A stretch of DNA of 34,951 nt, taken from a virus. This document shows positions 11,889 through 20,855 of this stretch, piece by piece. The stretch is from positions 1-34,951 of the IMG/VR virus record IMGVR_UViG_3300044812_000038; one strand, 5' to 3'. How positions within the stretch are numbered: the first letter of the stretch is position 1; the number at the start of each line of letters is the position of its first letter. Under the pieces are notes generated by a model. That model was not told the origin of the DNA. It made no database searches and was given only the letters and a program-made list of their open reading frames with translations. The position numbers were made by a program, and so were the translations under genes.

Positions 11889-13709
11889 ATGCCTCTCGCC
11901 CAAGCGACCATCAAGCGTCTGCGCCGCAAAGCCGGCGACGTCTCCGCCACGGCGATCGCGGCGGCGGCGCCGGACTGCCTCTTGCCGGAGCCGGAGTGGA
12001 TTACCCGCGCCGCGGATGAGTCGGGCTACGCCTGGGCGCGGATCGCCTGGCGCCGCGCCGCCGCGATCGAGGGCGCTTGGTTCGATGCGGCGAAGGCCGA
12101 CGCGGTCGTGGCCATGTGGGCGCGCATCTTCTGCCTGACGACCAAGCGCTTTGCCGGCAAACCGTTTCGGCTTTCTTTCTGGCAGGAAGTCATCGTCCGG
12201 CTGCTGGTCGGCTGGAAGCGACCGATCGACGTCATCGACGAAGACACGGGGCTGCCGTCGATGCTGTATGTGCGCTTGTTCCAGGAACTGCGGCTCTGGA
12301 TCCCGCGCAAGAACGGCAAGTCGGAATTTCTCGCCGCGCTCGCGCTCTTGTTCTGGGCGATCGAGGGCGAGGTGCGCGGCCAGGGTTATGCCTTCGCCCA
12401 TGACGAAGCGCAGGCGCGCGAGGTGTTCGACAAGATGGGCGACATGGTCGGTTACATGCCGGCCATCGCCCAGGATATCCGGGTGCTGTCGAAGACGCTC
12501 TGGATTCAGAAACTGAAATCCGCGTTCCGGCTGCTGCCGGGCAAGGCGAAGGGCAGGCACGGCAAAGGCCCGACCGTTACGGTCGGCGACGAGATGCACG
12601 AATGGAAGAGCCGCGAGTTGGCGGAGACGTTGCGCCAGGGCGAGGGCACCTCGCTGCAGCCGATCCGGCTCTACGCCTCGACCGCGGGTCTGCGTTCGCA
12701 GCTGGTCGGCAAGGAGATGTGGGACGAAAGTCTCGCCATCCTCGACGGCCGGGTCGACGACCAGGCCTGCCTGGTGGTCATCTTCGCTGCCGAGGAGGAC
12801 GCCGACTGGCGCGACGAGAAAGTCTGGGCGGCGGTCAACCCCTCGCTCGGCTTGTCGCCGACGCTGCAATTCCTGCGCAGCGAATTCGCCAAGGCGCAGA
12901 CGCCGTCCGGCGAGGCCGCGTTCCGCCGCTATCATCTCAACCAGTGGGTTGAGGATCTGACGCGCTGGCTGCCGCTGAAGAAGTGGGATGCTTGCGTCAA
13001 GGATAGTAACAAGAAAAATCCGGCGTGGAAGCGCTGGCTGCAGACCGACGAGCTGGCGGGGCGGGAATGTACGCTCGCCTTCGACTCCACCTGGTCGTTT
13101 GATTTCGCGGCGATGGTGCTGCGGTTTGCGCCGAAGGAAGCAGGCGAGCATCCGAAGTTCCTGCACAAGTTCTGGCTGCCATCGGAGACCATCGAGCAGC
13201 GCGTGCGCGCCGAGCAGGTTGCATTCGATCGTTGGCGCGACGCCGGCGCGATCGAGGAAGTGCCCGGCGGCGTCTTCTCGGTGGATTGGGCCGTGAAAGC
13301 GGCCAAGGAATTCTGCCAGCGTTTCGACGTGCAGCATATCGGCTGGGATGCCTGGAGCGCGAAGGAATTCTACACGCGCCTGGTTGCAGAGGGCGTGGCG
13401 GAAGATCGCTTCGTCGAGATGCGCTTCGGCACCAGGTCGCTCGGCGAGGCCTCGCGCGAATATGAGCGCATGGTCTTCGCCGGCGAGCTGGACCACGGCG
13501 GCCATCCGGTCGCGCGCTGGATGGCCGGCCACTGCCACGTCCGCTTCGACGAGAACATGAACTTCGTGCCGGCGAAGAAAAAGTCCGGCAAGAAGAATTC
13601 AATCGACGGCATCGTCGGAGGCGTCATGACGCAAGCATTGGCGATGTCGGCAGAAGCGGTCCAGCCGTCCGTTTACGAAACACGCGGCATCATCGAGATC
13701 GAGATCTGA
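11889..13709 (+). CDS. Terminase large subunit
   Basis: 606 residues, the usual size for HK97-type TerL (Terminase_1). The ATPase has Walker A PRKNGKS (K144) and Walker B VTVGDEMHEW (D234, catalytic E235). The C-terminal RNase H-like nuclease shows metal ligands D399 in LAFDST and D573 in SIDGIVGG. It powers translocation of DNA into the prohead and cuts concatemers. The start ATG at 11889 is near the TerS stop. A very long antisense frame over this gene (11661-13538) is a composition effect. The portal gene begins four bases after the stop. Confidence 0.95.
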   Translation: MPLAQATIKRLRRKAGDVSATAIAAAAPDCLLPEPEWITRAADESGYAWARIAWRRAAAIEGAWFDAAKADAVVAMWARIFCLTTKRFAGKPFRLSFWQEVIVRLLVGWKRPIDVIDEDTGLPSMLYVRLFQELRLWIPRKNGKSEFLAALALLFWAIEGEVRGQGYAFAHDEAQAREVFDKMGDMVGYMPAIAQDIRVLSKTLWIQKLKSAFRLLPGKAKGRHGKGPTVTVGDEMHEWKSRELAETLRQGEGTSLQPIRLYASTAGLRSQLVGKEMWDESLAILDGRVDDQACLVVIFAAEEDADWRDEKVWAAVNPSLGLSPTLQFLRSEFAKAQTPSGEAAFRRYHLNQWVEDLTRWLPLKKWDACVKDSNKKNPAWKRWLQTDELAGRECTLAFDSTWSFDFAAMVLRFAPKEAGEHPKFLHKFWLPSETIEQRVRAEQVAFDRWRDAGAIEEVPGGVFSVDWAVKAAKEFCQRFDVQHIGWDAWSAKEFYTRLVAEGVAEDRFVEMRFGTRSLGEASREYERMVFAGELDHGGHPVARWMAGHCHVRFDENMNFVPAKKKSGKKNSIDGIVGGVMTQALAMSAEAVQPSVYETRGIIEIEI

Positions 13710-13713
13710 GATT

Positions 13714-15081
13714 ATGGCTTTCAACTTCTCGGTCAACGCTTCCTTCGGCGCGGCGCAGGCCTCCTTCGGCCCGTCACAGCCGGTGAGCGACGATCGCCAT
13801 TGGTTTATGCGGATGCTGGGCGGCGGTCGCACCAAGGCCGGCCCTTCCGTGTCGGAACATAACGCGCTGCATCTACCTGTTGTTTATGCCTGTTTTAACC
13901 GGATATCGAATCCGGTTGCGCATTTTCCGGCCGGCATCTTCCAGAAAAATTCCAACGGCAGTTCGCCGGTCACCGAACATCCGATGTCGGAGCGCATCGG
14001 CCTTCGGCCAAACGATTTCATGTCGTCGCGGACCTTGCGTAAAGTCGGCCAATGCCACGCGCTTGGCTGGGGCAACGGCTATATCGAGATCGAGCGCAAC
14101 GGCAAGGGCCAGGCGGTCGGCTTGTGGCCGCTACTGCCGTGGGCAACGCACCCGCTGCGCGAAGCGGAGGGCCTATTCTATCGCAGCACCATCGCCGGCC
14201 AGCAGTTCAAGATCGACTACGGCGACGTGCTGCATGTGATGGACATCAGCCAGGATGGCTATCTCGGCTTGTCGCCGATCGGCATGGCGCGCCAAGCGCT
14301 CGGCATGGCGATGGCGATGGAAGAATTCGGCGGCAAGTTCTTCGCCAACGACGCCAAGAGCGGCGGCTTCCTGATGCACCCTGGGCGTCTCTCCACGGCC
14401 GCCACGGCGAACCTAAAAGGACGTGGTGCACCAGGTGCCGGCGGTGATGCCGGCAACGCCGAGCCGGACAATCCAGCATCGCGGTTTGAGGCACAGGGCG
14501 GGCTCGACAACGCACATCGCGTCAAGGTTCTCGAAGAGGGGATGAAATATATCTCCACCACCATCGCGCCGGAAGACGCGCAGTTCCTCGGCAGCCGTGA
14601 GTTCCAGATTGCAGAGATCGCGCGCATCTATGACGTGCCGCTGATACTGCTGCAGAGCCACGAGAAATCAACGTCATGGGGTACCGGCATCGAGCAGCTG
14701 ATGATCGGCTTTATCCGCCAGACCATCGCGCCTTGGGTCGGAAGTTGGGAACAGGAATTAAATTGGAAGCTCTTCACAGAGCAGGAGCGCAAGCAAGGCC
14801 TGTACGTCAAGTTCAATATGAATGCCTGGCTACGTGGCGACACCGCAGCGCGAGCTGCTTTCTACAAGGAAATGTTCTCCGTTGCCGCTATGAACCCCAA
14901 CAAGATTTGCGCGCTCGAGGACATGGACGGCATCGGCCCTGAAGGCGACGAGTATTTCGTTCCTGCCAATTTCGTCACCCTGAAGCGCGCGTTGGAATCG
15001 CCAGCGTCACCTACGACGCCCACGCCTGGGCCGCCTGCCAACAACGTGCCGCCCACACCCTTGAAGAGGACCGCAGCATGA
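13714..15081 (+). CDS. Portal protein (HK97 family)
   Basis: 455 residues. The family layout is visible: N-terminal VYACFNRISNPVAHFP with the typical early helix, the core GNGYIEIERNGKGQ, and LLQSHEKSTSWGTGIEQ followed by FIRQTIAPWVGSWEQELN. It forms the dodecameric ring at one head vertex through which DNA passes. The C-terminus is Pro/Thr-rich (PTTPTPGPPANNVPPTP). Its stop overlaps the protease start as ATGA. Part of the N-terminal coding sequence (about 13860-13960) is more AT-rich than the flanks. Confidence 0.95.
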   Translation: MAFNFSVNASFGAAQASFGPSQPVSDDRHWFMRMLGGGRTKAGPSVSEHNALHLPVVYACFNRISNPVAHFPAGIFQKNSNGSSPVTEHPMSERIGLRPNDFMSSRTLRKVGQCHALGWGNGYIEIERNGKGQAVGLWPLLPWATHPLREAEGLFYRSTIAGQQFKIDYGDVLHVMDISQDGYLGLSPIGMARQALGMAMAMEEFGGKFFANDAKSGGFLMHPGRLSTAATANLKGRGAPGAGGDAGNAEPDNPASRFEAQGGLDNAHRVKVLEEGMKYISTTIAPEDAQFLGSREFQIAEIARIYDVPLILLQSHEKSTSWGTGIEQLMIGFIRQTIAPWVGSWEQELNWKLFTEQERKQGLYVKFNMNAWLRGDTAARAAFYKEMFSVAAMNPNKICALEDMDGIGPEGDEYFVPANFVTLKRALESPASPTTPTPGPPANNVPPTPLKRTAA

Positions 15082-16010
15082 AATACGCCCGCATTTTGAT
15101 GGCCGCCGCGACTGAGCTGTGGGCTATGGATGAAATGAAGCTTGCGGTCATTATCGATTTTCTTGCCATGCAGGCCGCCGGCGGCAAGCTCGATGCCGCG
15201 GAGATCGAAGCCCGCATCGGCAAGGGCCGGGAGGAAACGGTTGCCCGGCAGCAGGGTGGCGTCGGCATTCTGCCGTTGCGCGGCGTCATCGCCAACCGCA
15301 TCAACATGACGGGTAATATTTCCGGCGGCGGCGGCACCAGCTGCGAGCAGTTTTCGGCGATGCTGCAGGCGGCACTGCGGGACGATCAGGTCAAGGCCAT
15401 CGTCCTCGATGTGGATTCCCCTGGCGGTACGGTGTCCGGCACCGACGAGCTGTCAGCGCAAATTTTCAACGCCCGCGGCCAGAAGCCAATCGTTGCGCAC
15501 GTCAATGCCACTGCGGCCAGCGCGGCCTATTGGATTGCCTCGGCCGCAGATGAGGTTGTGGTCACGCCGAGCGGTGCTGTCGGTTCGGTCGGCGTTTTTT
15601 CCGTGCATGAGGACATCAGCGCAGCGCTGGAAAAGGCGGGCATTAAGCGCACGCTGATCAGCGCCGGCGAGCACAAGGGCGAAGGCGTCAACTTCATGCC
15701 GCTCGCCGACGACACCAAAGCGCATGTGCAGCAGCTGGTAGATGAGGCCAACAGCGTGTTCATCAAGACGCTGGCGCGCAATCGCAATGTGAGCCAAGCA
15801 GCCGTGCGGGACAATTTCGGCAAGGGCCGCCTGGTCAGCGCCGCGGCCGCAGTCGATCGCGGCATGGCCGACAGTGTCGGTACGCTGGAAGATACGTTGC
15901 AGCGCTTCGGCGCATCGCTCTACGGCATCCCTGCCGCTTCACGGAAAGCGACGTCGGCCTATGCGCCGGAACGCATGAAGCGCGCTTTGGCCTTGCGCGA
16001 GGCGCGCTGA
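15078..16010 (+). CDS. Head maturation protease, S49 (SppA-like)
   Basis: 310 residues starting in an ATGA overlap with the portal gene. The S49 core shows SPGGTVSG (substrate-binding Gly loop), the nucleophile S148 in TAASAAYWIA and the general base K200 in GEHKGEG. The Ser-Lys spacing of 52 matches bacterial SppA (S147/K199 in Bacillus). It would process the capsid scaffold region in the prohead, as HK97 gp4 does with a different fold. Position between portal and capsid supports this. The C-terminus (SAYAPERMKRALALREAR) is basic. Confidence 0.9.
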   Translation: MKYARILMAAATELWAMDEMKLAVIIDFLAMQAAGGKLDAAEIEARIGKGREETVARQQGGVGILPLRGVIANRINMTGNISGGGGTSCEQFSAMLQAALRDDQVKAIVLDVDSPGGTVSGTDELSAQIFNARGQKPIVAHVNATAASAAYWIASAADEVVVTPSGAVGSVGVFSVHEDISAALEKAGIKRTLISAGEHKGEGVNFMPLADDTKAHVQQLVDEANSVFIKTLARNRNVSQAAVRDNFGKGRLVSAAAAVDRGMADSVGTLEDTLQRFGASLYGIPAASRKATSAYAPERMKRALALREAR

Positions 16011-16115
16011 CCTTCGCCAGAGTTTTTAATCGATCCGCCGACCGGCGGTGAGCGACCATGTCCCGCGCGCCGGCGCGGCTTGGTCATCTGCATCCGGCAT
16101 CAACAGAGCAAATCG

Positions 16116-17426
16116 ATGTTGAAAGAACTTCGCGCAAAGCGTGCGCAGCTGGTCGCGGATATGCGCGCCATGATCAAGCTGGCGGAAGATGAGAAACGGG
16201 ACATGACCGCGGAGGAGATCGCGGCCTATGATGCCTTGGAGGCGCAGCTCGATCCCCTTACGGCTTCGATCGAGCGGTTGGAACGACTCGCCGGTGCCGA
16301 GGCTTCGCTCGAGGAAGTGCAGCCGGCGGCGGCACGGCGTAACGGCGTGCAGAATACGCGGGCTCTCGGCTCGGAAGCGTCCCGTGAATTTGAGAACATC
16401 GGCCAGTTCCTGGCTGCCGTTCGTTTCAATCCTAACGATCAGCGTCTCAACTTCGTCGAAGGCGCTGGCGCCGGCGCCGAGGATCTGTCCGCCGAAATGC
16501 GGATGGACAACAATACCCAGGGCGGGTTTCTAATTCCGCCCACGCTGCGCACCACAGTTATGGCGGTGCCGCCGCAGGAAGCGTTGGTGCGGCCGCGAGC
16601 GCAGGTGATGCCGCCAGACTCCGGGTCGCCGGACGCTGGCGTTATTATACCAGCGCTCGACCAAACCGGCACCAATCCGCAGAACATGTTCGGCGGCGTG
16701 CAGGTGCAGTGGATCGGTGAGGGCGACGACAAGCCTGAAACCGACGCGAAACTGCGCAGTGTTGAACTGACGCCGCATGAAGTCGCCGGCACCACCGTGG
16801 TGACCGACAAGCTGCTGCGCAACTGGCAGGGATCCAGCGCATTCTTGGAAAACCTGTTGCGCGGAGCCGTGACCGGCGCGGAGGATTACGCCTTTCTCCG
16901 CGGCGACGGCGTCAACAAGCCTTGGGGTGTGATTAATTCCGGCGCGCTCTACGCCGTGAATCGCGCCATCGCCAACCAGGTGTCGTACGCGGACCTGGTG
17001 GCGATGGAAGCCCGCATCCTGATGCGCGGCGGCACGCCTGTCTGGTCAATCCCGCAAAGCTGCCTGCCGCAGCTGCGCACCATGACCGATCCGGAAGGCC
17101 ACTACATCTGGAAGTCCAACATCGCGGCGGACGCGGCGGCCACCGGCTTCGCCGGCACGCTGCTCGGCTATCCGGTACGTTGGAATAACCGCGCGCCCCT
17201 GCTCGGCAGCAAGGGCGACATCGTCCTTGCGGATTGGTCCTACTACCTCATCAAGGATGGCTCGGGTCCGTTTGTCGCGGCGTCCGAACACGTCCTGTTC
17301 CGCCAGAACAAGACGGTCATCAAGATCTTCTGGAACGTCGACGGGTCGCCCTGGCTCACAGCGCCGCTGAAGGAAGAGAACGGCTACCTGGTCTCGCCCT
17401 TCGTCGGCCTCGACGTTCCGGCCTAA
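16116..17426 (+). CDS. Major capsid protein (HK97 fold)
   Basis: 436 residues from ATG 16116. That start gives the normal N-terminal coiled delta domain (MLKELRAKRAQLVADMRAM, about residues 1-90); the longer open frame from TTG 16080 adds 12 residues with no support. The delta domain is probably removed by the S49 protease near residues 85-100. The mature part has MRMDNNTQGGFLIPP, typical of HK97 capsids, an E-loop region and ends in SPFVGLDVPA. It forms the icosahedral shell. A strong 9-bp hairpin follows the stop and may stabilise the mRNA. Confidence 0.95.
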   Translation: MLKELRAKRAQLVADMRAMIKLAEDEKRDMTAEEIAAYDALEAQLDPLTASIERLERLAGAEASLEEVQPAAARRNGVQNTRALGSEASREFENIGQFLAAVRFNPNDQRLNFVEGAGAGAEDLSAEMRMDNNTQGGFLIPPTLRTTVMAVPPQEALVRPRAQVMPPDSGSPDAGVIIPALDQTGTNPQNMFGGVQVQWIGEGDDKPETDAKLRSVELTPHEVAGTTVVTDKLLRNWQGSSAFLENLLRGAVTGAEDYAFLRGDGVNKPWGVINSGALYAVNRAIANQVSYADLVAMEARILMRGGTPVWSIPQSCLPQLRTMTDPEGHYIWKSNIAADAAATGFAGTLLGYPVRWNNRAPLLGSKGDIVLADWSYYLIKDGSGPFVAASEHVLFRQNKTVIKIFWNVDGSPWLTAPLKEENGYLVSPFVGLDVPA

Positions 17427-17439
17427 CGACGCCGGCTCT

Positions 17440-17461
17440 CCGCGCGGCGAAAGCCGCGCGG
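17440..17461 (+). other. Hairpin after the capsid gene
   Basis: Perfect 9-bp stem CCGCGCGGC / GCCGCGCGG closed by GAAA, 13 bp after the capsid stop. No T-run follows, so it is more likely an mRNA-stabilising or processing hairpin than a terminator. It nearly repeats the hairpin at 7288-7307. Confidence 0.6.
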
Positions 17462-17510
17462 CCCTGCATTCTTCCCCCAACAACTCTTCATCCTGAAAGG
17501 GATCGCGATC

Positions 17511-17936
17511 ATGCGCGACTTTATGAACCTCGTCGACGTCCGACGGGCAATCAGCCCGGCCGCGGCGGTCACCGACAATACGCCCTTCGTTTCGCAGATC
17601 ATCGATCTGCTCGGTTTCCAAGGGCTGGTCTTCGCCATCAATCTTGGCTCGCTTGCCGATGCCGACGCAGCTTTCGTTGTGTTGGTGGAACACGGCGACG
17701 CTGCCAATCTCTCCGATGCCGTCGCGGTGCCTGACGCTAACCTCACCGGCACGGAGTTGCTCGGCGGCTTTGACTTCAGTGCCGACAATAAGTGCCGCAA
17801 GATCGGCTATGTCGGCCCTAAGCGCTACGTCCGGCTGACGATTACCCCTGCGGCAAACACGGGCAACGTCTTCCTTTCCGCGTTGGCGATTCTGTTCGGC
17901 GCACGCTTCGCACCCACAGCCAATCCGCCGGCGTAA
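17511..17936 (+). CDS. Capsid-associated protein, decoration candidate
   Basis: 141 residues with ribosome site AAAGGGA (17498-17504). It starts MRDFMNLVDVRRAI and is rich in beta-strand patterns (FVVLVEHGD, RYVRLTITPA, NVFLSALAILFGA). Proteins of this size and sequence type lie straight after the capsid gene in several alphaproteobacterial siphophages; a decoration or head-stabilising role is usual by position but not shown. No catalytic motif or signal peptide is visible. Confidence 0.7.
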   Translation: MRDFMNLVDVRRAISPAAAVTDNTPFVSQIIDLLGFQGLVFAINLGSLADADAAFVVLVEHGDAANLSDAVAVPDANLTGTELLGGFDFSADNKCRKIGYVGPKRYVRLTITPAANTGNVFLSALAILFGARFAPTANPPA

Positions 17937-17976
17937 CACCCGCAATCACCAACACAATCCTTCATAGGAGACTCCG

Positions 17977-18213
17977 ATGAAAGTCATTGCTGAGTTTGTC
18001 GACTGCCGGAACGGCAAACGCTATCTGCCCGGCGCTGGCGACACTATCGATCCGGCACTCGATGCCGAACAGGCCGAGCGCTTAAAAAAGGCCGGTTGCC
18101 TGCGCGACGGCGCGGAGGTCAAGCGTGCCGAGCCGGAACAGCCTGCAAAAGCTGCCGCGCCCGTGGCGCCGGCGGCGACCACCGGGAAGCAGCGCCCGAA
18201 GAGCAAAAAGTAA
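17977..18213 (+). CDS. Small head-region protein with Ala/Pro/Lys-rich tail
   Basis: 78 residues with an excellent ribosome site (TAGGAGAC, 17966-17973). The first 45 residues form a compact domain (MKVIAEFVDCRNGKRYLPG, then a helix AEQAERLKKAGCL), recalling the short proteins next to gp6-type connectors that hold a small beta-domain. The tail is low-complexity and basic. Its role is probably structural or in head assembly; no family is named with confidence. Confidence 0.65.
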   Translation: MKVIAEFVDCRNGKRYLPGAGDTIDPALDAEQAERLKKAGCLRDGAEVKRAEPEQPAKAAAPVAPAATTGKQRPKSKK

Positions 18214-18216
18214 GCC

Positions 18217-18837
18217 ATGCCCTTCCTCGCCGTGATCACGCCGCCGGCTGTGTCTCCCGTCTCGCTCGACGAGGCGAAGGCGCACCTGCGCGTCGATCAC
18301 GGCGACGATGACGCTTTGATCCAGAGCTTGATCGACGCCGCGACCCAACATCTCGACGGCCCGGCCGGTTGGCTCGGCCGCGCCCTCATCAAGCAAAGAC
18401 TCGAGATGCGGCTCGATTTCTTCATTCACTGGCACCGGGATTGCTCCAGCGGCGAGATCGCGTTGCCATGCCCGCCGCTGCTCGGCAATGTCGCGATGAT
18501 CTATGTCGACGCCGCCGGCGCCGAGCAGACCCTCGATCCTTCCGTTTACAGCATTGTCGGCTCCGGCGGCCGCAGCACGGCGCGCCTGGCGCTGGCCTAT
18601 GGCCAGAGCTGGCCCTCGCCGCGCTATCAGCGCGAGGCGGTCCGCATCCAATTTGACGCCGGTTACGGCGAGGCCCGCGCCGCCGTTCCCGCGCCGATCC
18701 GCCAGGCCATTTTGCTGCATGTCGGCGCGCTCTATGAGCAGCGCGAAGCGGTGACGCTCAGCAACACCGCCGCCGCGGCGATCGTGCTGCCGATGGCTTA
18801 CGAGGCGCTGTTGTCGCCTTTCCGCGTTTTTTCCTGA
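18217..18837 (+). CDS. Head-tail connector (gp6-like)
   Basis: 206 residues. The start is three bases after the preceding stop. The N-terminal VSLDEAKAHLRVDHGDDDALIQSLI is the hallmark of the phage gp6-like/phiE125 gp8 head-tail connector family. It forms the first ring below the portal. The middle beta part (RLEMRLDFF, VAMIYVDAAG) and the C-terminal helices (APIRQAILLHVGALYEQRE) fit the family. The C-terminal LSPFRVFS is also typical. Confidence 0.85.
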   Translation: MPFLAVITPPAVSPVSLDEAKAHLRVDHGDDDALIQSLIDAATQHLDGPAGWLGRALIKQRLEMRLDFFIHWHRDCSSGEIALPCPPLLGNVAMIYVDAAGAEQTLDPSVYSIVGSGGRSTARLALAYGQSWPSPRYQREAVRIQFDAGYGEARAAVPAPIRQAILLHVGALYEQREAVTLSNTAAAAIVLPMAYEALLSPFRVFS

Positions 18838-18859
18838 CGCAACCCACGGAGCTGCCACC

Positions 18860-19363
18860 ATGACGCTCGTCGCCAATCTTGTTACCCGCATCCGCGCCCA
18901 TCTTGCCGGCACCGCCGATCACGGCACGCCGCGCGAGGATATCGACCTCGGCGTCGACCTGCTGTTGAAAAGCGGCATCGGCGCTAACCAGGTCGACGTC
19001 GTTTTCTCCGATCAGCGCACGATCGCCGCCTCTGGCAACGAGACGCTGGATCTCGCCGGCGCGCTCGCCAACGGCATCGGCGGCGCCGCGGCCTTTGCCA
19101 AGATCAAGGCGCTGCTGATCCGCGCCGCCGCCAGCAACATCAACAACGTCGTCGTCGGCGCCGCCGCGTCCAATCCCTTCCTCGGCCCGCTCGGCGGCAC
19201 CGCCCCGACGCTGACCCTCCCGCCCAGCGGCTTCGTGCTGCTGGCGGCGCCGGTCAATGGCTGGGCCTCGGCCGATGGCGCCAGCGACAGCCTGAAGATC
19301 AGCAACAGCGGCGCCGGCACCGGCGTCACTTACGACATCGTCGCGCTCGGCACCTCGGCCTGA
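18860..19363 (+). CDS. Putative virion structural protein
   Basis: 167 residues, ribosome site ACGGAG (18846-18851). The sequence is Ala/Gly/Asn-rich with many small strands and an Ig- or jelly-roll-like feel (QVDVVFSDQRTIAASGN, FVLLAAPVNGWASADG, SLKISNSGAGTGVTYDIVAL). This resembles phage decoration proteins that sit on the capsid. No named family is certain. It lies between the connector and a small basic protein within the head-completion genes. Confidence 0.65.
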   Translation: MTLVANLVTRIRAHLAGTADHGTPREDIDLGVDLLLKSGIGANQVDVVFSDQRTIAASGNETLDLAGALANGIGGAAAFAKIKALLIRAAASNINNVVVGAAASNPFLGPLGGTAPTLTLPPSGFVLLAAPVNGWASADGASDSLKISNSGAGTGVTYDIVALGTSA

Positions 19364-19410
19364 CGCCCGGCGCGCCCCCGCATCTTCGTCCCCAAAATCA
19401 GGAGAGCGTC

Positions 19411-19659
19411 ATGCCCCGCGTCGTCTTCAAGGAGCGTCACGTCGAGAAGCCGCATGCGCGGCGCCGCACCGTATTCGCGCCGGACCGGGAATATCTGGTC
19501 AGCGGCGCCGTCGCCCAGGCGGTGATCGCCGCCGGCAAGGCGTCGCCGGCGCCGGCCAAGCGCGGCGATGCCGAAGAGCCGGCGGGCGAGGTCGCCCCGG
19601 CGCGGAAGAGCGGCAATGACAAGGGCGGCAAGGACAAGGCCAGCCGTGCCGGCGGGTAA
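19411..19659 (+). CDS. Small basic hypothetical protein
   Basis: 82 residues, ribosome site AGGAGAG (19400-19406). The first 45 residues (MPRVVFKERHVEKPHARRRT and VSGAVAQAVIAAGKAS) form a short beta/helix unit; the remainder is Pro/Ala/Lys-rich and probably disordered. Its layout repeats that of the 78-residue protein at 17977: a short domain plus charged tail. It may be a head-assembly accessory. The 3' end overlaps the next gene if that starts at GTG 19646. Confidence 0.6.
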   Translation: MPRVVFKERHVEKPHARRRTVFAPDREYLVSGAVAQAVIAAGKASPAPAKRGDAEEPAGEVAPARKSGNDKGGKDKASRAGG

Positions 19660-19990
19660 GCTGCGCGACCGCGTCGCTTTCGATCAGCGCGAGTCCGGCG
19701 CTGACGACGCGCTCGGCGCCGGGCCCGGCGGCTTCGTCGAGCGCTTCACCGCGGCCGCCGAGATCCTGCCGCGCTTCGGCGGCGAGACCGTCATTGCGTC
19801 GCGGCTGGCGGGCGTGCAGCCGGCCACCATCAAGGTGCGCTACGCCAAAGACACCGCCCAGGTGACGCCCGAATGGCGGCTGCGCGATGTGCGCACCGAT
19901 GCGATCTACAACATCAAGTCGATCGTCGATCCCGACCGGCGTCGGCAGTGGCTGGAAATCCTCTGCGAGACGGGGAAAGACGATGGCTAG
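19646..19990 (+). CDS. Head closure protein (head-tail joining family)
   Basis: 114 residues from GTG 19646, giving the familiar start VPAGKLRDRVAFDQRE; an ATG at 19616 with GGAAGAG upstream would add ten residues and cannot be excluded. The family (phage head-tail joining, SPP1 gp16/HK97 gp7 type) has this KLRxRV opening, the TAAAEILPRFGGE middle and the EWRLRDVRTDAIYNI strand ending with an I-x-x-x-x-P-D-R segment. It seals the head after packaging. The start overlaps the previous gene and the stop overlaps the next (8 bp). Confidence 0.8.
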   Translation: MPAGKLRDRVAFDQRESGADDALGAGPGGFVERFTAAAEILPRFGGETVIASRLAGVQPATIKVRYAKDTAQVTPEWRLRDVRTDAIYNIKSIVDPDRRRQWLEILCETGKDDG

Positions 19991-20441
19991 CGCCGACGCC
20001 GAGCTGCAGCGCTATTTGCGCGATCTGCCGCGAAGGCTGCGGGAGCGCCTGAAAAAAAAGCTGCGCGAACAGGCGGAGCGCGTGGCGGATGCACAGCGCG
20101 CCGCCGCTTCGCAGCATGCGAAATCCGGGGCGACCGTGGAAAGCATTCGCGTCGAGAGCGGCCGTGACGATCTCGCGGTTGTGATCAAGGCCGGCGGTCC
20201 GCTGACGACAAAAGCGGTCGGCGAAAGGACTTACCGCCGCCAGATTAACATTGGCGCGGGCGAAGATACTCAGAATGTGCCGCGCGGGAATGCGTCTGTT
20301 GTCTATGACTACGCGCTCGGCGAGGAGTTTGGCAATTCGCACATGTCGCCAATTCCGTTCTTCTATCCGCCTTGGGAAGCTTTGCGAGACGACGTCGAGG
20401 CGGAACTCAACAACGAAGCGGGCGAGGCGTTGAGTGATTGA
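19983..20441 (+). CDS. HK97 gp10-like tail connector
   Basis: 152 residues. The ATG at 19983 overlaps the head-closure stop by 8 bp. It starts with a basic amphipathic helix (DLPRRLRERLKKKLREQAERVADAQR), then GATVESIRVESG and VVYDYALGEEFG, followed by the PFFYPPWEALRDDVEAELN end typical of HK97-gp10-like proteins. Such proteins connect head and tail and help tail completion. The stop overlaps the next GTG start by 8 bp. Confidence 0.8.
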   Translation: MASADAELQRYLRDLPRRLRERLKKKLREQAERVADAQRAAASQHAKSGATVESIRVESGRDDLAVVIKAGGPLTTKAVGERTYRRQINIGAGEDTQNVPRGNASVVYDYALGEEFGNSHMSPIPFFYPPWEALRDDVEAELNNEAGEALSD

Positions 20442-20841
20442 TCCATCGCTGCCGCTGCAGAAGGGCATCGTCGCCCGGCTGCGCGATGACGCGCCGCTGA
20501 TGGCGATCGTTGATCGCGACGGCGTCTTCGACGCACCGCCCCAGACGGCGCGGCGGCCGTATGTGGTGGTGGGTTTTCCTCAGGTGCTGCCGGACAAGGT
20601 GGACGGCATCGACGGCACGCGCACGCGCTGGACGCTGCACGGCTGGGCCGATGGTCCAGGCAAGGGCGGCATCTATGCGCTCGGCGCCGCGCTGCTGGCC
20701 GCACTCGATGAGCAGACCGTCGATGCTGACGGGCATCACATCCTCACCAGCGAGTTCGAGCAGCTGCAATACCTCGACGACCCCGACCCCAACATCAAGC
20801 ATGTGGTGCTGGTGCTGATCTTCCTCACCGAGCCGGCTTAG
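20434..20841 (+). CDS. Tail terminator / completion protein (DUF3168)
   Basis: 135 residues from GTG 20434, overlapping the preceding gene. The pattern (LQKGIVARLRDDAPL, RRPYVVVGFPQV, TRWTLHGWA, LLAALDEQ, IKHVVLVLIFLTEP) is that of DUF3168 proteins, the gpU-like ring that caps the tail tube and joins it to the head. Length is normal for the family. The tail tube gene follows after 14 bp with its own ribosome site. Confidence 0.85.
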   Translation: MIDPSLPLQKGIVARLRDDAPLMAIVDRDGVFDAPPQTARRPYVVVGFPQVLPDKVDGIDGTRTRWTLHGWADGPGKGGIYALGAALLAALDEQTVDADGHHILTSEFEQLQYLDDPDPNIKHVVLVLIFLTEPA

Positions 20842-20855
20842 GAGGCCGAACGCAG

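Noticed and set aside
11661-13538. 625-codon open frame on the - strand over the terminase genes
   Set aside because: It is antisense to a clear TerL with intact Walker and nuclease motifs; long antisense frames are expected in GC-rich codon-biased DNA and its product is Arg/Asp/Gly-rich noise.
16080-16115. TTG start extending the capsid protein by 12 residues
   Set aside because: No ribosome site; ATG 16116 gives the usual capsid N-terminus.
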